Source: an uncultured Spirochaetales bacterium (GTDB lineage: Bacteria > Spirochaetota > Spirochaetia > Treponematales > Treponemataceae). Taken from it: a stretch of 5,534 nucleotides of DNA. The notes under the pieces are model-generated. The model was not told the origin of the DNA, did not search any database, and worked only from the letters and a program-made list of their open reading frames with translations. The DNA is taken from the NCBI GenBank assembly GCA_946061495.1, contig CAMGSV010000166.1:1-5534 (forward strand), written 5' to 3'. The translations under genes were made by a program, and so were the position numbers. The stretch's first letter is position 1; every line of letters begins with the position of its first letter. Below, piece by piece: positions 4,821 through 5,534 of the stretch.

Positions 4821-5156
4821 ATGGGAGTTAGAAAAACCTTTATCCAGAATTTGAAATTCTATCGCAAGCGGGCGGGGCTCACCCAGGAAAAGCTGGCGGA
4901 GGCCATCGGCATGAGCACCGCCTACATCGGGGACATGGAGGCCAGGGAGCGGTTTCCCTCGGCAGAGACTATAGACAAGATTGCTGCCGCCCTGGGGATT
5001 CATCCCAGCACTCTTTTTGACGACCACGGAAACCCCGCCTCCATCCAGTCCAGCTTCCGGGAGGAGTATGGGCGGACTTTGCAGGAGGAGCTGACCTGCC
5101 GGCTGGTGCGTGAGGTGGCGGAGGTTTGCCGCACAATCCGGCTTGAAAATCCCTAG
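4821..5156 (+). CDS. XRE-family HTH transcriptional regulator
   Basis: A 111-aa DNA-binding protein. Residues about 11-66 form a classic HTH_3 domain: NLKFYRKRAGLTQEKLAEAI with helix 2 at 21-30, then recognition helix STAYIGDMEA (32-41), then the typical FPSAETIDKIAAALGI and STLF. The C-terminal 40 residues are helical and charged, probably for dimerisation. There is no peptidase or ligand domain, as in phage-type Cro/CI-like or autonomous XRE regulators. ATG 4821 is the first start after an in-frame TGA at 4815-4817. It has only a weak GAG behind it as ribosome binding site and no clear promoter of its own, so low or leaderless translation is possible. It is GC-rich, unlike the operon it faces. 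Transcribed divergently from that operon, it is a likely regulator of it, but this is inference. Confidence 0.9.
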   Translation: MGVRKTFIQNLKFYRKRAGLTQEKLAEAIGMSTAYIGDMEARERFPSAETIDKIAAALGIHPSTLFDDHGNPASIQSSFREEYGRTLQEELTCRLVREVAEVCRTIRLENP

Positions 5157-5206
5157 GGGTTCTCCCAGCCCCCTCGTCTTCCCGCAATGACTTGGTGGTG
5201 CGGCCC

Positions 5207-5464
5207 CTACTGGTGGTAATGGATGCAGCACTGGACGATTTCCACAACTTCACCGTCAATCTTGTAGACGATTCGGTTGTAGTCATCGATACGGCGGCTC
5301 CAGTAGCCTGAAAGGTTGTCCTTGAGGGGCTCCGGCTTGCCGATTCCCTCGTAACCGCCCCGCTCAATGTCCCTTATGATAGCATTCACCTTTTTTAGAA
5401 GCCGTTTGTCTCCTTGGAGTCTTAGGTAGTCCTCCCAAACTTGGTCGTGCCAAATTTTCTTCAC
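5207..5464 (-). CDS. yoeB: YoeB-family mRNA interferase toxin
   Basis: A ribosome-dependent endoribonuclease of the YoeB/Txe type, inactive while bound by YefM. Family signature: IWHDQVWEDYL near the start, EGIGKPEPLKDNLSGYWSRR (39-58), NRIVYKI and the end CCIHYHQ. Residues equivalent to the catalytic set known for E. coli YoeB are present: Glu45, Arg64, His82 and Tyr83. I set the start at GTG 5464 (MKKIWHDQ), giving 85 aa, close to E. coli YoeB at 84. GAGG at 5474-5471 is 6 nt upstream and the antitoxin TGA ends 1 nt before. A TTG at 5476 would add four residues and remove that RBS. Three extra residues (Gln85 and the shifted end) are minor. Probably functional. Confidence 0.95.
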   Translation of the reverse strand: MKKIWHDQVWEDYLRLQGDKRLLKKVNAIIRDIERGGYEGIGKPEPLKDNLSGYWSRRIDDYNRIVYKIDGEVVEIVQCCIHYHQ

Positions 5465-5465
5465 A

Positions 5466-5534
5466 TCAAACCTCAATCAGCTCGTGTTCGGCGCAGTTGA
5501 TGCCTTTCCTCATGTCATCTACCAGTGCTTTGAG
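5466..5534 (-). CDS. yefM: YefM-family antitoxin, C-terminal end only (rest outside window)
   Basis: The last 22 codons of a gene running in from the right edge: reads LKALVDDMRKG, then INCAEHELIEV and TGA at 5468-5466. The ending with a basic residue, Gly and then HELIE resembles the C-termini of YefM/Phd antitoxins, whose acidic tail binds YoeB. The position 1 nt before yoeB confirms the pairing. YefM normally binds DNA through its N-terminal Phd-type fold and represses its own operon; that part and the promoter are beyond the window. Confidence 0.85.
   Translation of the reverse strand, partial: LKALVDDMRKGINCAEHELIEV

Noticed and set aside
5155..5174. AGGGG...CCCCT hairpin after the XRE gene as a terminator
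   Set aside because: The stem is only 5 bp and there is no T-tract on either strand, so it cannot be supported as an intrinsic terminator.
4728..5231. Long minus-strand open frame of 167 codons over the XRE gene
   Set aside because: It is antisense to the well-supported XRE gene, has Pro/Gly/Arg-rich low-quality sequence, and its end runs into the AT-rich promoter region.

Overview
The window looks like a small accessory region set into a bacterial chromosome. The left edge holds the C-terminal two thirds of a glycerol kinase gene (glpK, cut by the window edge). The right edge holds an XRE-type regulator and a YefM-YoeB toxin-antitoxin pair, also cut by the edge. These flanks are visibly GC-rich. 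The middle, roughly 1000-4800, is richer in A+T and is made of small genes I mostly do not recognise, which suggests acquired DNA. The organism cannot be fixed from this sequence. A secreted protein whose signal peptide ends in VVFAGG and the style of the XRE protein recall Spirochaetota (Treponema/Sphaerochaeta-like), but this is only a weak guess.

Layout. (1) 1-966 (+): glpK 3' part. (2) 967-1512 (+): a YafQ-type type II toxin-antitoxin pair with its own sigma70-like promoter, placed directly behind glpK. The last 35 bp of glpK are repeated, with two mismatches, directly after the toxin stop codon, so the pair sits between two copies of the glpK tail. (3) 4638 down to 1551 (-): a tightly packed operon of about nine small genes, convergent with the toxin. 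In order of transcription it encodes a 108-aa soluble protein, a possible 28-aa peptide, a one-TM protein with an in-frame amber codon, a 96-aa helical protein, a 76-aa two-TM protein, an 81-aa CxxC protein that appears frameshifted at its end, a 156-aa secreted protein, a 128-aa two-TM protein and a 248-aa secreted protein. Junctions are 1-21 nt gaps or 4-nt ATGA overlaps, with good ribosome binding sites. (4) 4639-4820: a divergent AT-rich control region with a near-consensus promoter for the operon and several inverted repeats. (5) 4821-5156 (+): the XRE regulator. (6) 5534-5207 (-): yefM (partial) and yoeB.

How the parts may work together. The two toxin-antitoxin pairs are self-contained. 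The operon encodes two exported proteins, three membrane proteins and three to four small cytoplasmic proteins, which fits an envelope-associated complex of unknown job. The divergent XRE protein is the obvious candidate regulator, because palindromes overlap the -35, the -10 and the expected transcription start of the operon promoter. Two operon members show reading-frame interruptions (amber at 4069-4071; frame change between about 3252 and 3219). In both cases the continuation ends exactly at the start of the next gene. These are either mutations, assembly errors or recoding sites, and they are the most useful points to check.
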